Assembly: GCA_009926195.1 (NCBI GenBank)
Contig: RFPK01000077.1
Location: forward strand, 1-8,244
Direction: 5' to 3'
DNA length: 8,244 bases
Origin: Synechococcaceae bacterium WB4_1_0192
GTDB lineage: Bacteria; Cyanobacteriota; Cyanobacteriia; PCC-6307; Cyanobiaceae
Each line of letters starts with the position of its first letter. Position 1 is the stretch's first letter. Positions 6,426-8,244 of this stretch are shown here, one piece after another. The notes under the pieces were generated by a model, which saw only the letters and a program-made list of their open reading frames with translations, was not told the origin of the DNA and did no database searches. The position numbers and the translations under genes were made by a program.

Positions 6426-8244
6426 CCCCCTGGTGCGCCAGCTGCAGCAGGTGCCGCTCACCGGGGAGGTGCTGGCCCGCCTGGACCGGCCTGAGCGGCT
6501 GCGGCTGAGCGGAGCGGGACGGGGCGCCCGGGCTTTGATCAGCAGCGCGCTGGCCGGCGGCGGAGCGGTGCCTCTGCTGGTGCTGGTGCCCACCCTGGAG
6601 GAGGCCGGCCGCTGGGCGTCACTGCTGGAGTTGATGGGCTGGCGCAGCTGCCAGCTGTACCCCACCAGCGAAGGCAGCCCCTACGAACCCTTTGATCCCA
6701 CCGACGAGATCACCTGGGGGCAGCTGCAGGTGCTGAGCGAGCTGCTGGATGACGGCGGGCGCGGCGCCCTGGCCATCGTGGCCACCGAGCGCGCCCTGCA
6801 ACCGCACCTGCCGCCGCCGGCGGCCCTGCGGGCCCAGTGCCTGAGCCTGCGCAAGGGCGACAGCCTCGATCTCGATCAGCTCGGCGAGACCCTGACGCGG
6901 CTCGGCTACGAGCGGGTGAGCAGCATCGAACAGGAGGGCAGCTGGAGCCGCCGCGGCGACATCGTCGATGTGTTCCCGGTGAGCGCCGAGCTGCCGGTGC
7001 GCCTGGAGTTCTTCGGCGAAGAACTGGAGAAGCTCCGCGAGTTCGACCCGGCCAGCCAGCGCTCGCTCGATCCGATCGAGGTGGTGCGCCTCACCCCCAG
7101 CGGCTACGGGCCGCTGATCGCCGAGGCTCTGCGCGAGGCGGTGCCCGATGGGCTCGACAGCCTGCTCAGCCCCGAAGCGCTGGAGCAGCTGCTGGAAGGC
7201 GGCACACCGGAAGGGCTGCGCCGGCTGATGGGCCTGGCCTGGGAGCAGCCCGCCTCCCTGCTCGATTACCTCAACCCCGCCACCCTGATCGCGGTGGATG
7301 AGCGGCGGCACTGCCTCTCCCACGGTGAGCAGTGGTTCAACCATGCCGCTGAACACCACGGCGAGATCTGCGCCGAGCTGGGAGCCCCCCTGCCCGCGGC
7401 GCTGCACCGCGATCCCCTCATGGCACTGGAGCAGGCCTGCGGCGACTTCCGCGGCTTCGATCTGGCCGAGCTGCACGAGAGCGACAACCACCCCAACAGC
7501 TTCGATCTGGCCAGCCGGCCGGTGCCGGCCTACCCCAATGCCTTCGGCAAACTGGCCGCTCTGGTGAAGGGCTACGTAGCTGAGAAGGCCACGGTGTGGC
7601 TGCTCTCGGCTCAGCCCACGCGGGCGGTGGCGCTGCTGGAGGAGCACGACTGCATCACCCGCTTCGTGCCGAACCCGGCCGACGTGCCGGCGATCGAGCG
7701 CCTGGTCGAGCAGCGCACACCCGTGGCGCTGAAGACGCGGGGCACCGCCGAGCTGGAGGGCCTGCAACTGCCGGCCTGGAAGCTGGTGGTGATCAGCGAC
7801 CGCGAGTTCTTCGGCCAGCACTCCCTGGCGGCCACGGGCTACGTGCGCCGGCGCCGCAAGGCAGCCAGCCGCACGGTGGATCCCAACAAGATGCGGCCCG
7901 GCGATTTCGTGGTGCACCGCAACCACGGCATCGGCAAATTCCTCAAACTCGAGAAACTGGCGGTCGGCGGCGAATCGCGCGACTACCTGGTGGTGCAGTA
8001 CGCCGATGGCCTGCTGCGGGTGGCGGCCGACCAGCTGGGCAGCCTCGGCCGCTACCGCGCCACCACCGAACAGCCGCCCGAGCTCAACCGCATGGGGGGC
8101 ACCGCCTGGAGCAAGGCCAAGGAGCGGGCCCGCAAGGCCGTGCGCAAGGTGGCGCTCGATCTGGTCAAGCTCTATGCGGAGCGCCACAAGGCACCCGGCT
8201 TCGCCTTCCCGGCCGATGGCCCCTGGCAGAGCGAGCTGGAGGAG
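6397..8244 (+). CDS. mfd: Transcription-repair coupling factor Mfd, N-terminal half (3' end outside window)
   Basis: Mfd recognises RNA polymerase stalled at DNA damage, displaces it with its ATP-driven translocase and recruits UvrA for nucleotide excision repair. 616 codons are visible of a protein usually near 1150-1200 residues. Present are the UvrB-like N-terminal module (about 1-350), with YPTSEGSPYEPFDPTDEITW from residue 88 and WSRRGDIVDVFPVSAELPVR from residue 183; a divergent linker domain; the CarD-like RNA-polymerase-interaction domain (about 497-565), with GDFVVHRNHGIGKF and DYLVVQYADGLLRVAADQL; and the start of the relay helix (WSKAKERARKAVRKVALDLV, from 571). The helicase motifs, TRG motif and C-terminal autoinhibitory domain lie beyond the window. 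The frame is open throughout. ATG 6397 is chosen; ATG 6415 in the same frame is an alternative and gives the more usual N-terminus. Confidence 0.96.
   Translation, partial: MPALHAMPLTPLVRQLQQVPLTGEVLARLDRPERLRLSGAGRGARALISSALAGGGAVPLLVLVPTLEEAGRWASLLELMGWRSCQLYPTSEGSPYEPFDPTDEITWGQLQVLSELLDDGGRGALAIVATERALQPHLPPPAALRAQCLSLRKGDSLDLDQLGETLTRLGYERVSSIEQEGSWSRRGDIVDVFPVSAELPVRLEFFGEELEKLREFDPASQRSLDPIEVVRLTPSGYGPLIAEALREAVPDGLDSLLSPEALEQLLEGGTPEGLRRLMGLAWEQPASLLDYLNPATLIAVDERRHCLSHGEQWFNHAAEHHGEICAELGAPLPAALHRDPLMALEQACGDFRGFDLAELHESDNHPNSFDLASRPVPAYPNAFGKLAALVKGYVAEKATVWLLSAQPTRAVALLEEHDCITRFVPNPADVPAIERLVEQRTPVALKTRGTAELEGLQLPAWKLVVISDREFFGQHSLAATGYVRRRRKAASRTVDPNKMRPGDFVVHRNHGIGKFLKLEKLAVGGESRDYLVVQYADGLLRVAADQLGSLGRYRATTEQPPELNRMGGTAWSKAKERARKAVRKVALDLVKLYAERHKAPGFAFPADGPWQSELEE

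Noticed and set aside
6619..8187. 522-codon open frame on the minus strand
   Set aside because: It is antisense to mfd, whose conserved motifs are continuous on the plus strand. The product is low-complexity His/Gln/Ala-rich, a usual shadow at this GC content.

Overview
The window is GC-rich (roughly two thirds G+C by eye) and tightly packed, with short or overlapping gene borders. The gene families suggest a freshwater or euryhaline picocyanobacterium of the Cyanobium/Synechococcus type. The evidence is a cyanobacterial DUF6464-like protein, a TerC protein, an RhlE-type helicase and a Mfd with the local sequence style of marine/freshwater Synechococcus, plus one HIP1 octamer. Genus-level placement is an inference.

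Layout. (1) 1-474, plus strand: 3' end of fmt (methionyl-tRNA formyltransferase), cut by the window edge. (2) 499-4662, minus strand: a five-gene run read right to left: TerC-family membrane protein, a DUF6464-like Cys-rich protein, a protein of unknown function whose first two thirds resemble archaeal CTP-dependent riboflavin kinase, a broken RhlE-type DEAD-box RNA helicase, and a protein with a C-terminal J domain. The first three are joined by 4-bp stop/start overlaps, so they are probably translationally coupled. The helicase follows a 174-bp leader rich in inverted repeats. (3) 4726-5610, plus strand: an uncharacterised protein with two copies of a short helical module, divergent from the terC run. 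(4) 5567-6358, minus strand: a predicted membrane-anchored protein with an HExxH metallopeptidase-like motif, whose 3' end overlaps the previous gene by 44 bp in antisense. (5) 6397-8244, plus strand: the N-terminal half of mfd (transcription-repair coupling factor), cut by the right edge.

Two observations stand out. The helicase has lost the segment that should hold the end of the DEAD motif and motif III (about 50 residues, with a frame change), so it is either a pseudogene or an assembly error. The 2763-3509 protein carries, in the right order, the signature segments of the RibK cradle-loop barrel, which is unexpected in a bacterium. Smaller points are a CTG start codon with a near-perfect Shine-Dalgarno sequence, the structured helicase leader, and the duplicated module in the 4726-5610 protein. 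I saw no CRISPR array, IS element, tRNA, rRNA or phage gene. The content looks like core or lineage-specific cyanobacterial housekeeping DNA rather than an imported island.
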